In this document: in pieces, positions 22,081 through 32,342 of the stretch
How the letters are laid out: each line of letters begins with the position of its first letter
Numbering within the stretch: the first letter of the stretch is position 1
Source: an uncultured Pelagibacteraceae bacterium
GTDB taxonomy: Bacteria; Pseudomonadota; Alphaproteobacteria; Pelagibacterales; Pelagibacteraceae
NCBI GenBank assembly: GCA_902558435.1
Contig: CACEDU010000004.1
Location: 60,228 to 124,227, forward strand
Reading direction: 5' to 3'
DNA length: 64,000 nucleotides
Notes under the pieces: generated by a model
What the model saw: the letters and a program-made list of their open reading frames with translations, nothing else
Told to the model about the DNA's origin: nothing
Databases searched by the model: none
Made by a program: the position numbers and the translations under genes

Positions 22081-23451
22081 TTATAAGATAAATTTTGATA
22101 GATCGGCGTCTTTAACCAGCTCACCGATATTTTTCTTAATATATTCCGAGTCTATACTGATTTTTTCTCCAGCTCTGTCTGTTGCTGTAAAACTTATTTC
22201 ATCTAGAACTCTTTCTATAATAGTATGAAGTCTTCTAGCACCTATATTTTCAACAGTTGTGTTAACCTCACTTGCAATTGTTGCGATGGTATCAATTCCA
22301 TCTTCAGTAAATTCTAAATCAACATTTTCTGTTTTTAGTAGAGCTTTGTATTGTTTAATCAAACTATTGTCTGGTTCTTTTAAAATTCGTTTAAAATCCT
22401 CACTATTTAACGCATCTAGCTCAACTCTGATTGGTAGTCTTCCTTGAAGTTCAGGTAAAAGGTCAGATGGTTTTGCTAGTTGGAAAGCTCCTGAGGCTAT
22501 AAATAATATATGATCTGTTTTAATGGGACCGTATTTAGTACTTACAGTTGTTCCTTCAATTAAAGGAAGTAAATCTCTTTGAACTCCTTCTCTTGAAACG
22601 TCTCCACCAACTCTATCAGTTCTCGCTGAAATTTTATCTATTTCATCTAAAAATACGATACCATTATTTTCAGTCGTATTTTTAGCTGATTTAATAATTT
22701 TATCTTGTTCAATTAATTTATCAGCTTCTTCATTTAGCAGTATTTCATGAGACTCTTTAACAGACATTTTTTTCTTTTTAGGCTTTTGTCCCATAGATTT
22801 ACCTAGCATATCTGAAATATTAATCATTCCAACATTAGCTCCAGGCATCCCAGGAATTTCAAACGACGGCATTCCACCACCACTTTCAGTAACAGCTATT
22901 TCAATTTCATTATCGTCTAAATCACCATCTCTCAATCTTTTTCTAAAACTTTCCCTTGTTGCAACACTTGCTTTATTTCCAACAATAGCATCAAGAACTC
23001 TATCCTCTGCTAACTTTTGTGCTTTTGCGTGAACTTCTTTTCTTTTCTTTACTTTTTCCATTGCGATAGCAATTTCTAAAAGATCTCTAATTATTTGTTC
23101 AACATCTCTTCCTACGTAACCTACTTCAGTAAATCTTGTAGCTTCAACTTTTACAAATGGTGCTTCAGCTAATTTTGACAATCTTCTAGATATTTCTGTT
23201 TTACCAACACCTGTTGGTCCCATCATTAAAATATTTTTTGGAAGAACTTCATCTTTCATGTCACCTTCTAAAGCTTGTCTTCTCCATCTATTTCTTAAAG
23301 CAATTGCAACAGCTCTTTTTGCATTGTTTTGACCAACTACAAATCTATCCAATTCTGAAACTATTTCTCTTGGAGATAATGAGTTTTGGATGTTATTTTT
23401 TTCTTTTTTTACTTTAGTGTTTGGTAGAGTTGTAACGTTTGATTTTTCCAT
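22081..23451 (-). CDS. hslU: HslUV protease ATPase subunit HslU
   Basis: [41 protein letters not shown]. Confidence 0.98.
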   Translation of the reverse strand: MEKSNVTTLPNTKVKKEKNNIQNSLSPREIVSELDRFVVGQNNAKRAVAIALRNRWRRQALEGDMKDEVLPKNILMMGPTGVGKTEISRRLSKLAEAPFVKVEATRFTEVGYVGRDVEQIIRDLLEIAIAMEKVKKRKEVHAKAQKLAEDRVLDAIVGNKASVATRESFRKRLRDGDLDDNEIEIAVTESGGGMPSFEIPGMPGANVGMINISDMLGKSMGQKPKKKKMSVKESHEILLNEEADKLIEQDKIIKSAKNTTENNGIVFLDEIDKISARTDRVGGDVSREGVQRDLLPLIEGTTVSTKYGPIKTDHILFIASGAFQLAKPSDLLPELQGRLPIRVELDALNSEDFKRILKEPDNSLIKQYKALLKTENVDLEFTEDGIDTIATIASEVNTTVENIGARRLHTIIERVLDEISFTATDRAGEKISIDSEYIKKNIGELVKDADLSKFIL

Positions 23452-23452
23452 A

Positions 23453-23968
23453 TTAAATTTTCTCGATGTTTAAATTGTCATTTGTGAAAACACATATTTC
23501 AGATGCAACTTTAATTGCTTTTTTTGCAACTTCCTCAGCTGATAAATCTGTATCCATCAATACTTTTGCTGAAGCTAGTGCATAATTTCCACCAGAACCT
23601 ATTCCAATTACATCCCCCTCAGGCTCTAAAACATCACCAGTTCCCGAGATTATAAAACTATTTTCCTTATCACCAACAGCCATTAAGGCTTCTAATCTTC
23701 TTAAATATTTATCAGTTCGCCAATCTTTTGCTAATTCAACAGCTGCTCTTGCTAAATTTCCAGCATGTTTTTCTAACTTAGACTCTAATCTTTCAAATAA
23801 TGTTAAGGCATCTGCTGTAGAACCAGCAAATCCTGCGATCACATTTCTTTTCTCAATCTTACGAACTTTGTTTGCAGTTTTCTTAATAACTGTATTTCCC
23901 ATACTAACTTGGCCGTCACCAGCAACTACTACTTCATTGTTTTTTCTTACTAATACTATTGTTGTCAT
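23453..23968 (-). CDS. hslV: HslUV protease proteolytic subunit HslV
   Basis: [41 protein letters not shown]. Confidence 0.98.
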   Translation of the reverse strand: MTTIVLVRKNNEVVVAGDGQVSMGNTVIKKTANKVRKIEKRNVIAGFAGSTADALTLFERLESKLEKHAGNLARAAVELAKDWRTDKYLRRLEALMAVGDKENSFIISGTGDVLEPEGDVIGIGSGGNYALASAKVLMDTDLSAEEVAKKAIKVASEICVFTNDNLNIEKI

Positions 23969-23975
23969 GGGATAT

Positions 23976-24003
23976 AGATGGATACTAAATCTAATAGTTC
24001 AAG
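23976..24003 (-). promoter_or_regulatory. Putative sigma-32-type promoter upstream of hslV
   Basis: Minus strand CTTGAA (rc of 23998-24003), 14 bp spacer, ATCCATCT (rc of 23976-23983), resembling CTTGAA/CCCCATNT. Confidence 0.45.
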
Positions 24004-24059
24004 ACCAAGGCTAGAATTATTGCCATAATTGAATAATAGATATATACCTTTTTTAGATT

Positions 24060-24650
24060 ATGAAACGTAAAGCCAAAATAAGTAGAAAAACAAAAGAGAC
24101 CAACATCAGTGTTGATTTAAATATTGACGGTAAGGGTAAGTACAAAGTTGACACAGGCATAGGATTTTTAGATCACATGCTTGAGCAATTATCAAAACAC
24201 TCTTCTATGGATATGAACATTAAAGCTAAAGGTGATACGCATATAGATCTTCACCACACAACTGAAGATACAGGAATTGCAATTGGTGAATGTTTAAAAA
24301 AAGCATCTAAGAAATTTGTTGGTATTAAAAGATATGCTCACGCCATGATACCAATGGATGAAACATTAACTAGAGTTGCAATCGATGTTTCAAATAGACC
24401 TTATTTAATTTGGAAAGTAAAATTGAAAGTAGAAAAATTAGGTGAGATGGACACGGAACTATTTAAAGAATGGTTCCAAGCTTTTTCACAAGCTGCAGGA
24501 ATTACTTTGCACATTGAAAACATTTATGGCGATAACAGCCACCACATAATTGAATCTTGCTTTAAAGGATTAGCAAGATCATTACGTGCTGCTTTAGAAA
24601 TGGATCCAAGAAATAAAACTACAATACCTTCTACAAAAGGTTCTTTATAA
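24060..24650 (+). CDS. hisB: Imidazoleglycerol-phosphate dehydratase
   Basis: [34 protein letters not shown]. Confidence 0.98.
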   Translation: MKRKAKISRKTKETNISVDLNIDGKGKYKVDTGIGFLDHMLEQLSKHSSMDMNIKAKGDTHIDLHHTTEDTGIAIGECLKKASKKFVGIKRYAHAMIPMDETLTRVAIDVSNRPYLIWKVKLKVEKLGEMDTELFKEWFQAFSQAAGITLHIENIYGDNSHHIIESCFKGLARSLRAALEMDPRNKTTIPSTKGSL

Positions 24651-24655
24651 ATTTA

Positions 24656-25282
24656 ATGAATGTCACAATTGTTGACTACAATTCAGGTAACATAAGTTCT
24701 GTAATTAATTCGTTTAAGGAAGTTGCAAAAGATAAAGTAAATATTGAAGTAACATCTGATCTTGAAACAATAAAAACTAGCGATAAAGTTGTATTACCTG
24801 GACAAGGATCTTTTAAGAGCTGTATTGATGGTCTCAATAGTATTAACGGCTTGATAGATACTCTTAATGAATTTGCATTAGAAAGTAAAAAACCACTTCT
24901 TGGAATTTGTGTTGGACTTCAAATGTTTGCAAATATTGGAAATGAAGAAGTTGAGACTAAAGGATTAGGTTGGATTTCTGGTAAAGTTTCTAAAATTGAT
25001 AACCAAGGCGGTAAATTTAAGCTTCCACACATTGGTTGGAATGAAATTAATATTAAGAAAGAAAGTAAGATTTTTAAAGGCATAGAAAATAATTCTCACA
25101 TGTACTTCGTTCACAGTTATGAATTTGTACCTGAGGATAAATCTGTAATTTCAGCAACAACTGATTACTCATCTAATGTTGTTTGTGCTGTTGAAAATGA
25201 AAACATATTTGGTACCCAATTTCACCCTGAAAAGAGCGATAAAATAGGGTTAAAAATAATAAGTAACTTTATGAATATCTAA
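24656..25282 (+). CDS. hisH: Imidazole glycerol phosphate synthase, glutamine amidotransferase subunit
   Basis: VTIVDYNSGNISSV; LLGICVGLQMFA; GTQFHPEKSDKIGL. Confidence 0.98.
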   Translation: MNVTIVDYNSGNISSVINSFKEVAKDKVNIEVTSDLETIKTSDKVVLPGQGSFKSCIDGLNSINGLIDTLNEFALESKKPLLGICVGLQMFANIGNEEVETKGLGWISGKVSKIDNQGGKFKLPHIGWNEINIKKESKIFKGIENNSHMYFVHSYEFVPEDKSVISATTDYSSNVVCAVENENIFGTQFHPEKSDKIGLKIISNFMNI

Positions 25283-25286
25283 AATA

Positions 25287-26171
25287 ATGAAAATTCTTAT
25301 TTACGTAATTTCAATTTTATTATCTTTTACAAATTTTAGTAATGCAGATGTCGAAAACATTTTAAAAGAAATTAAAAAAAATAAAGATTTAGTAATGGGT
25401 TTTAAAAATGTCAAATTTCTTGATGGTTCAATTAAAAATAATTGGGAAATTAATAATAGTGATATTCTTAAAAGTGAAAAAAAAACTAGAAAACACGTAT
25501 TAAAAATTGTTAACAAGGCTGACGATTATCCAGTGAGACTAGGAAAGCAATCATTAAGATTTGAGGTAAGACATGGTAATGGTTGGGGTTGGGACAAAAA
25601 AAATGATAGAGAGAGAGTAGAACTTAAAATTTGTTGTATAAATAAAAAAATAACTTGGACTGCATGGTCGATATATTTACCAAAAGATTACAATGTAGTC
25701 TTTCCAATTAGAACTATGTTAGGTCAATTTCATAATGATGGTGACAACCCACCAGCTTTTACTTTTGAAAATCAAGGAGTTCTTATTCCAGGAGGTTATT
25801 GGTTAGAGGTTGATAGTTATGTTGGGGGAAACAATAATAATCCTAAACTACTAATTGATCAGAAAGATATGTTAGGTAAATGGACAGATGTTCTGGTAAA
25901 TGCAAAATGGACAAATAAAAAAGATGGTTTTTTTAAAGTTTGGGTAAATGGGAAACTAAAAGCTCAACACACGGGCATGACACAAGAAAAAATAGACGAT
26001 ATGCTTTTTCACATAGGTATATATAGATCTTTTCTTTCCAAGACACCTGGTCCAGATCCTACTCAAGTTGCATATTATGATGAAGTTAGACACGGAAATA
26101 AATGTAAAAAACTTAAACTTAAGGAATTAGGATACTCTTGTAATGATATAGAAAGTCAGACTTTTAAATGA
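25287..26171 (+). CDS. Secreted polysaccharide lyase-like (heparin lyase I / PL20-like jelly-roll) protein
   Basis: Signal peptide MKILIYVISILLSFTNFSNA; SLRFEVRHGNGWGWDKKNDRERVEL, MLGQFHNDGDNPPAF, KDGFFKVWVNGK patterns. Confidence 0.7.
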   Translation: MKILIYVISILLSFTNFSNADVENILKEIKKNKDLVMGFKNVKFLDGSIKNNWEINNSDILKSEKKTRKHVLKIVNKADDYPVRLGKQSLRFEVRHGNGWGWDKKNDRERVELKICCINKKITWTAWSIYLPKDYNVVFPIRTMLGQFHNDGDNPPAFTFENQGVLIPGGYWLEVDSYVGGNNNNPKLLIDQKDMLGKWTDVLVNAKWTNKKDGFFKVWVNGKLKAQHTGMTQEKIDDMLFHIGIYRSFLSKTPGPDPTQVAYYDEVRHGNKCKKLKLKELGYSCNDIESQTFK

Positions 26172-26893
26172 AAATATTTCCAGCAATAGACATTAAGGAC
26201 AAGAAGTGCGTGAGGTTAGTTAAAGGAGACTTTGATAATAAAACTGAATATGAAATGTCGCCAGTTGAACAAGCTGGTAAATATAAAGACCATGGTTTTA
26301 AAAACTTGCACATAGTTGACCTTGATGGAGCATTAACAGGAGATACTGTAAATATTGATATTATTGAGGAAATTGTTGGAAAATTTGATCTTAAAATTGA
26401 AATAGGTGGTGGTGTGAGAAACTTTGAGAGTATTCAAAAATATACTGATGCTGGAGTAGAGAAAGTAATTTTAGGAAGCGCTGCAATAAAAGATAAAAAT
26501 TTTTTAAAAGAGGCTTGCCAAAAATTTCCAGACAAGATTGCTTTAGGTCTAGATGCTAAAGATGGATATTTATCTGTATCTGGGTGGAAGGAAAATTCTA
26601 ACTTTAAGACTTTAGATTTCTTACAAGATATAAATGATTATGGAGCTAGCAGATTAATTTATACAGATATTAATAGAGATGGCATGAAGTTAAGTCCAAA
26701 TTTTGATGAAACAGAAAAAGTTGCTAATAATTCAAATTGTCCAGTAATTATATCTGGAGGTGTTTCATCAATAGATGATATTAAAAAGGCTAAAGAATTA
26801 GGAAATAAAAATATTGAAGGGATTATAGTTGGTAAAGCTATATATGATGGTGATATTAAATTAGATGAACTTGCAAAAGAAATAGATGCTTAA
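26168..26893 (+). CDS. hisA: Phosphoribosylformimino-5-aminoimidazole carboxamide ribotide isomerase
   Basis: [28 protein letters not shown]. Confidence 0.98.
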   Translation: MKIFPAIDIKDKKCVRLVKGDFDNKTEYEMSPVEQAGKYKDHGFKNLHIVDLDGALTGDTVNIDIIEEIVGKFDLKIEIGGGVRNFESIQKYTDAGVEKVILGSAAIKDKNFLKEACQKFPDKIALGLDAKDGYLSVSGWKENSNFKTLDFLQDINDYGASRLIYTDINRDGMKLSPNFDETEKVANNSNCPVIISGGVSSIDDIKKAKELGNKNIEGIIVGKAIYDGDIKLDELAKEIDA

Positions 26894-27641
26894 AAATAGA
26901 ATTATACCTTGCTTAGATGTTAAAAATGGAAGAGTCGTAAAAGGAATAAATTTTGTAGATTTACAAGACGCAGGTGACCCAGTGGAGCAAGCAAAAATTT
27001 ATAGTGATGGTGGAGCTGATGAAATTTGTTTTTTAGACATAACTGCTTCAAATGAAAATAGAGATACTATTTACGAAGTAGTTAAAGATACTTCGAAAAA
27101 ATGTTTTGTACCTTTAACAGTTGGAGGTGGAGTAAGAAGTGTAGAAGATATTAGTAAACTTTTAAACTGCGGAGCTGACAAAGTTTCAATTAATACCGCT
27201 GCTGTTCAAAACGCAGATGTAGTAGTTCAAAGCTCAAAAAAATTTGGTTCTCAATGTATTGTTGTTGCGATTGATGCTAAGAAAAATGGAGAAAAATGGG
27301 AAGTTTTTACTCATGGGGGTCGAAACAATACTGGAATTGATGCATTAGAATTTGCAAAAAAGATGGAAGATAGTGGAGCAGGTGAGTTATTGGTTACTTC
27401 AATGGATAGAGATGGAACTCAGGTTGGCTATGACATTGATCTGATGTCAAAAATATCATCTATGGTAAATATACCTACAATAGCATCAGGTGGGGTTGGG
27501 GATCTTGATCATTTAGTTGATGGCATCAAATTAGGCAATGCTAGCGCGGTTTTAGCAGCATCCATATTTCACTACGGTAAATATTCTGTGAAAGAAGCTA
27601 AAGAATATCTGGACTCAAAAGGTATACCTGTTAGGATTTGA
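26886..27641 (+). CDS. hisF: Imidazole glycerol phosphate synthase cyclase subunit
   Basis: [33 protein letters not shown]. Confidence 0.98.
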   Translation: MLKNRIIPCLDVKNGRVVKGINFVDLQDAGDPVEQAKIYSDGGADEICFLDITASNENRDTIYEVVKDTSKKCFVPLTVGGGVRSVEDISKLLNCGADKVSINTAAVQNADVVVQSSKKFGSQCIVVAIDAKKNGEKWEVFTHGGRNNTGIDALEFAKKMEDSGAGELLVTSMDRDGTQVGYDIDLMSKISSMVNIPTIASGGVGDLDHLVDGIKLGNASAVLAASIFHYGKYSVKEAKEYLDSKGIPVRI

Positions 27642-27642
27642 G

Positions 27643-27915
27643 ATGCTAAATACCCTAGAAAGTCTATTTAAACTTGCAAGAGAAAGAAAATCTTCACCAG
27701 TTGAAGGTTCTTATACCAATAAACTTTTGAGTGATAAATCTTTGAGCAAAGCAAAAGTGCTAGAAGAGATAAATGAACTAGTAGAGGCAATTGAAGAAGA
27801 CTCAAATAAAATTCATGAAGCAGCTGATGTATTTTACCATTTAATAATGTACCTTGAGGCAAATAATATAAAAATTGAAGATGTAATGAGCGAATTAGAT
27901 AAAAGAAAAAAATGA
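27643..27915 (+). CDS. hisE: Phosphoribosyl-ATP pyrophosphatase
   Basis: SYTNKLLSDKSLSKAKVLEEINELVEAI...EAADVFYHLIMYLE; follows hisF. Confidence 0.93.
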   Translation: MLNTLESLFKLARERKSSPVEGSYTNKLLSDKSLSKAKVLEEINELVEAIEEDSNKIHEAADVFYHLIMYLEANNIKIEDVMSELDKRKK

Positions 27916-28850
27916 GCCATAAATTTTATAAACCTGCAAGATCAAGATTACAAAGAAGTGAATTAGCTGTTCCAGGCTCTTCACCAAAAATGTTTGAGAA
28001 AGCTTTAAGTTCACCAGCTGATTACGTTTTTCTAGATTTAGAGGATGCAGTTTCTCCCAATGATAAAATTTCTGCTAGAGCAAATGTTATTAAAGCGTTA
28101 AATGAAATGAATTGGAGAGGTAGTGGCAAAACTATTTCTGTGAGAATAAATAGTTTAGATACACATTATATGTACTCTGATTTGATCGAAATAGTTGAAC
28201 AAGCTGGAGAAAATGTAGATACAATTTTAGTTCCAAAAGCTGGTACTGCGAGCGATGTTTATATGGTTGATTGTTTATTAACTCAGATTGAAACAAACAA
28301 AAAATTAAAAAATAAAATTGGAATTGAATGTTTAATTGAAACTGCATTAGGGATGTCAAATATAAAAGAAATCGCAACTTCTAGTGAAAGACTTGAGGCA
28401 TTGCATTTTGGTGTTGCAGATTATGCAGCAAGTTTAAGAGCAAGAACAACTGTCATAGGTGGTCTTAACGAAAACTATCCTGGAGATCAATGGCACCATG
28501 GATTATCAGAATTAGTAATGACATGTAGAGCTTATGGACTTAGAGCGATTGATGGACCATTTGGAGATTTTAATGATCCAGATGCCTATACTGCTGCTGC
28601 TAAAAGAGGAGCTGCAATTGGTATTGAGGGTAAATGGGCCATCCATCCATCTCAAATTGAGCTTGCAAATAAAGTATACTCTCCTCCTGAGGCAGAGGTT
28701 ACTAAGGCTAAAAGGATCCTAGAAGAACTAGAAAAGGCTGCAAATGAAGGAAAAGGAGCTGCTCAGCTTGATGGACGGATGATTGATGCTGCATCAGCAC
28801 GAATGGCTGAAAATATTGTAAACATCGATAAGTTAATCCATAATAAATAA
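27912..28850 (+). CDS. mcl: CoA ester lyase (L-malyl-CoA / beta-methylmalyl-CoA lyase type)
   Basis: RLQRSELAVPGSSPKMFEKALSSPADYVFLDLEDAVSPNDK; clustered with mtkAB. Confidence 0.88.
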   Translation: MSHKFYKPARSRLQRSELAVPGSSPKMFEKALSSPADYVFLDLEDAVSPNDKISARANVIKALNEMNWRGSGKTISVRINSLDTHYMYSDLIEIVEQAGENVDTILVPKAGTASDVYMVDCLLTQIETNKKLKNKIGIECLIETALGMSNIKEIATSSERLEALHFGVADYAASLRARTTVIGGLNENYPGDQWHHGLSELVMTCRAYGLRAIDGPFGDFNDPDAYTAAAKRGAAIGIEGKWAIHPSQIELANKVYSPPEAEVTKAKRILEELEKAANEGKGAAQLDGRMIDAASARMAENIVNIDKLIHNK

Positions 28851-28858
28851 ATAAAATT

Positions 28859-30022
28859 ATGGATATTCACGAATACCAAGCAAAAAAAATACTTTCAGAT
28901 TTTGGAGTAACGATTCCAAGGGGTGGAATTGTGTACAGTCCAGAGAATGCTGAGAATAAAGCAAGAGAGATTGGTGGATCTAGATGGGTAGTTAAAGCTC
29001 AAATTCATTCAGGTGCTAGAGGAAAAGCTGGTGGAATAATAGTATGTGATAGTCCATTGGAAGTTGCTCAAGCAACAGACAAATTGTTAGGAAAAAAATT
29101 AGTTACAAATCAAACAGGCCCCGAAGGTAAAATAGTAAATAGAATTTATATTGAAGAAGCAACAGATATAGAGCGTGAACTATACCTTGGTTTGGTCTTT
29201 GATAGAAGTTCAGAAAGTATTATGGTTGTTGCATCGACAGAAGGCGGTATGAGTGTTGAGGAAATTTCGAAAGAAAAACCAGAAACAATTATAAGATCAA
29301 AAATTGAAGTTGCTGTTGGGATGCAAAGTTTCCAAGCTAGAGAATTGGCATTCGGTTTAGGAATTGAACCTGATTTAATTAGGAGAGCATCAGAAACCAT
29401 TATTGGATGCTATAAAGCATTTAGTGAACTAGATGCTACAATGGTAGAAGTCAATCCATTAGTAATTTCAAAACAAAAACAAATTTTAGCTTTAGATTGT
29501 AAAATGAGTTTTGATAACAACGCAATGTTCAGAAGAAACCAAGTTTCAGAACTTAGGGATAAGACGCAAGAGGATTCAAAAGAGGTTTTTGCATCTGATA
29601 GAGGATTAAACTATGTAAGTTTAGATGGAAACATTGGTAACATAATTAATGGTGCTGGCTTAGCAATGGCATCAATGGATATGATAAAACTAGCCGGTGG
29701 AAGTCCTGCTAATTTTTTAGATGTGGGTGGTGGAGCAACACCTGAAAAAATAGTCAAGGCATTTAAATTAGTTACGATGGATGAAAAAGTAAAAGTAATT
29801 CTTGTGAATATTTTTGCTGGTATAAACAGATGTGATTGGGTTGCGGAAGGAATAGTAGAAGCTCTTAAAAAAATAGAAGTTAATGTTCCATTGGTAATTC
29901 GGTTAGCAGGTACAAACGTAGAAAAAGGTAATCAAATTTTAAAAGAGAGTAAAATAAACTATATAGAGGCAAACACGCTTGAAGATGCAGCTAATAAAGC
30001 GGTTGCAGCTCTCAATAAATAA
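28859..30022 (+). CDS. mtkA: Malate-CoA ligase (malate thiokinase) beta subunit, sucC-like
   Basis: MDIHEYQAKKILSDFGVTIPRGGIVYSPENA; GLAMASMDMIKLAGGSPANFLDVGGGA; NIFAGINRCDWVAEGI resembles MtkA more than SucC. Confidence 0.82.
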   Translation: MDIHEYQAKKILSDFGVTIPRGGIVYSPENAENKAREIGGSRWVVKAQIHSGARGKAGGIIVCDSPLEVAQATDKLLGKKLVTNQTGPEGKIVNRIYIEEATDIERELYLGLVFDRSSESIMVVASTEGGMSVEEISKEKPETIIRSKIEVAVGMQSFQARELAFGLGIEPDLIRRASETIIGCYKAFSELDATMVEVNPLVISKQKQILALDCKMSFDNNAMFRRNQVSELRDKTQEDSKEVFASDRGLNYVSLDGNIGNIINGAGLAMASMDMIKLAGGSPANFLDVGGGATPEKIVKAFKLVTMDEKVKVILVNIFAGINRCDWVAEGIVEALKKIEVNVPLVIRLAGTNVEKGNQILKESKINYIEANTLEDAANKAVAALNK

Positions 30023-30025
30023 ATC

Positions 30026-30913
30026 ATGACAGTATTAATAGACAAAAACAGCAAGATAATTATTCAAGGTTTTACAGGTAAAATGGGCACTTTTCATGCC
30101 GATGAGATGATAAAGTACGGTTCTAATGTTGTAGGTGGAGTTACACCTGGTAAGGGTGGTTCTAAACATCTAAATTTACCAGTGTTTAATACAGTTAAAG
30201 ATGCAGTTAGTGAAACAGGAGCAGATGCATCAATCTTATTTGTGCCGCCAGCTTTTGCAGCAGACTCTGCAATGGAGGCTGCAGACGCTGGAATTAAAAC
30301 ATGTGTTGCAATTGTTGATGGAATACCTTCCCACGACATGATCAGAATAAAAAGATATATGAGAAGATATACCAAAAGTTCTAAAATGACTTTGGTTGGA
30401 CCTAACTGTGCAGGAATTATAAGTCCAGGGAAATCTATGTTAGGGATAATGCCAGGACATATTTATAAAGAAGGAAGAATTGGAATCATAAGTAGATCAG
30501 GAACATTAGGATATGAAGCTGCTCAACAACTTAAAAATTTAAATATTGGAGTTTCAACAAGCGTTGGAATAGGTGGAGATCCTATAAATGGAAGCTCATT
30601 TAGAGATATAATAGAAAAGTTTGAGACAGACGATGAAACTGACGCAATTTTAATGATTGGTGAAATAGGTGGTCCTCAAGAAGTAGCAGCGGGTGAGTTT
30701 GCAAAAGAAAATATGAAAAAACCAGTTATAGCATACATTGCTGGATTAACTGCTCCTAAAGGAAGGGTAATGGGTCATGCTGGAGCAATAGTTTCAGCTT
30801 ATGGAGAAAGTGCAATTGAAAAAGTTGAAATTTTAAAAGAATGTGGAATTACAATTTCTAAAAACCCATCTGTTATGGGAGATACAGTAAAATCAGTTTT
30901 AGAAAAAATGTAA
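30026..30913 (+). CDS. mtkB: Malate-CoA ligase alpha subunit, sucD-like
   Basis: IIIQGFTGKMGTFHADEMIKYGSNVVGGVTPGKGG; GPNCAGIISPGKSMLGIMPGHIYKEGRIGIISRSGTLGYE. Confidence 0.82.
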   Translation: MTVLIDKNSKIIIQGFTGKMGTFHADEMIKYGSNVVGGVTPGKGGSKHLNLPVFNTVKDAVSETGADASILFVPPAFAADSAMEAADAGIKTCVAIVDGIPSHDMIRIKRYMRRYTKSSKMTLVGPNCAGIISPGKSMLGIMPGHIYKEGRIGIISRSGTLGYEAAQQLKNLNIGVSTSVGIGGDPINGSSFRDIIEKFETDDETDAILMIGEIGGPQEVAAGEFAKENMKKPVIAYIAGLTAPKGRVMGHAGAIVSAYGESAIEKVEILKECGITISKNPSVMGDTVKSVLEKM

Positions 30914-30914
30914 A

Positions 30915-31280
30915 ATGAGTTACGACGATAATAATATATTTGCGAAAATACTGAGAAACGAGATACCTTGTAATAAAATTTATGAGGATGATTTTGTTTT
31001 ATCATTCCATGATATAAATCCACAAAAAAAAATACACGCTTTAGTTATTCCAAAAGGTAAATATGTTGACCTTGATGATTTTAGCAAAAATGCATCTCCG
31101 GAGGAAATGGTTGGACTATTAAAAGGAATTAATATCGTTGCAGAAAAATTAAATATATCTGTTGATACTGGTAAAGGCTATAGAGCATTAGCAAATATAA
31201 GTGAGGATGGTGGACAAGAGGTTCCGCATTTACATTTCCATCTATTTGGTGGTGAGAAAATTGGTAAAATGGTCTCGTGA
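30915..31280 (+). CDS. HIT-family (HinT) protein
   Basis: NIFAKILRNEIPCNKIYEDDFVLSFHDINP; HLHFHLFGG. Confidence 0.95.
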   Translation: MSYDDNNIFAKILRNEIPCNKIYEDDFVLSFHDINPQKKIHALVIPKGKYVDLDDFSKNASPEEMVGLLKGINIVAEKLNISVDTGKGYRALANISEDGGQEVPHLHFHLFGGEKIGKMVS

Positions 31281-31789
31281 TAATAAACGTAGACAGAAGT
31301 TTTTTAGAAATTAATTCAATTAAAAAACTTAATCGATCAAAAAGCCCAGGCCCAAACTTCAAAATTAATCAAGTAGATCCACCAGATTTTCAACTCAATA
31401 AATTTTTTTATAAACAAATCGGAAGAAAGCATAGATGGATAGATAGATTAGCGTGGACAGATAAAAAATGGATTGAATATGTTGAAAATTCAAGGGTAAA
31501 AACCTTTGTTTTAAAGGATAATAACAATTTAGCAGGATATTATGAAACTATTCGTGATCTTGATAAAGATCACTCAGAAATAGCATATTTTGGTATTTTA
31601 GAAGAGTATTTTGGAAAAAAATGTGGAGGGTTTATGCTTTCTGAGGCTATTAACAAGTTGTTTGAAGATGGAAATTCGAGAGTTTGGCTGCACACTTGCT
31701 CATTAGATCATGAAAATGCAATTAAAAACTACTTAGCTAGAGGGATGCGAGTATTTAAATCTGAAAAAATAAATGTTGAGGTTAATTAG
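31277..31789 (+). CDS. GNAT-family acetyltransferase
   Basis: EIAYFGILEEYFGKKCGGFMLSEAI...RVWLHTCSLDHENAIKNYLARGM. Confidence 0.88.
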   Translation: MIINVDRSFLEINSIKKLNRSKSPGPNFKINQVDPPDFQLNKFFYKQIGRKHRWIDRLAWTDKKWIEYVENSRVKTFVLKDNNNLAGYYETIRDLDKDHSEIAYFGILEEYFGKKCGGFMLSEAINKLFEDGNSRVWLHTCSLDHENAIKNYLARGMRVFKSEKINVEVN

Positions 31790-32342
31790 TATATTTGTGT
31801 ATAAAAAATAATCTTTCTTCAACATCAATATTAACATTAATATCACTTAAAAATGTTTGAATTTGGTTTTGATATACATCTTTGGTTTCCCAACCAATCA
31901 AATCTAAACTTTCTTTATCAAAAAAAACTTTAATTAAGTTATTTTCAAATTTAAAATTAAATACATAGTAAAAAGGATAATTTTTATCATTTTCTACCTC
32001 TTTCATTTTTGAAATTAAAAATTTTTTATCTAGAATGAAATTTAATGGTGTTTTATCTAGTGGATATCTATAGTAATTTGTGATTTTATCTGAATTTATA
32101 ATTAGAGACTTACCATTTGAAACTAATATTTTATTATATATATCATAATATTCACAAAAAATTTTCTTTGGGTACAAAATTATACACTCACCTTTTTCAA
32201 TATTATTATTATCTATTCTCTGAATAAATTTGAACTTTAAAGAATTAATGTTTTTTAAGTGATTTATAATTTTTTTACTTGAAGAACTTTGTGCATTTAT
32301 AGTAAAAAAAAAAATTAAACAGATAATTAAGTATTTTTTCAT
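31782..32342 (-). CDS. Outer-membrane lipoprotein carrier LolA-like
   Basis: Signal peptide; LKFKFIQRI...GECIILYPKKIFCEYYD; adjacent to ftsK. Confidence 0.82.
   Translation of the reverse strand: MKKYLIICLIFFFTINAQSSSSKKIINHLKNINSLKFKFIQRIDNNNIEKGECIILYPKKIFCEYYDIYNKILVSNGKSLIINSDKITNYYRYPLDKTPLNFILDKKFLISKMKEVENDKNYPFYYVFNFKFENNLIKVFFDKESLDLIGWETKDVYQNQIQTFLSDINVNIDVEERLFFIHKYTN

Noticed and set aside
28132-28722. ORFs 28132-28377 (minus) and 28534-28722 (plus) overlapping mcl
   Set aside because: Embedded in a conserved lyase gene; composition looks like frame-shifted translation
28859-30913. Annotation of the pair as succinyl-CoA synthetase SucCD
   Set aside because: Linkage to malyl-CoA lyase and MtkA-like sequence favour malate-CoA ligase, though substrate needs testing
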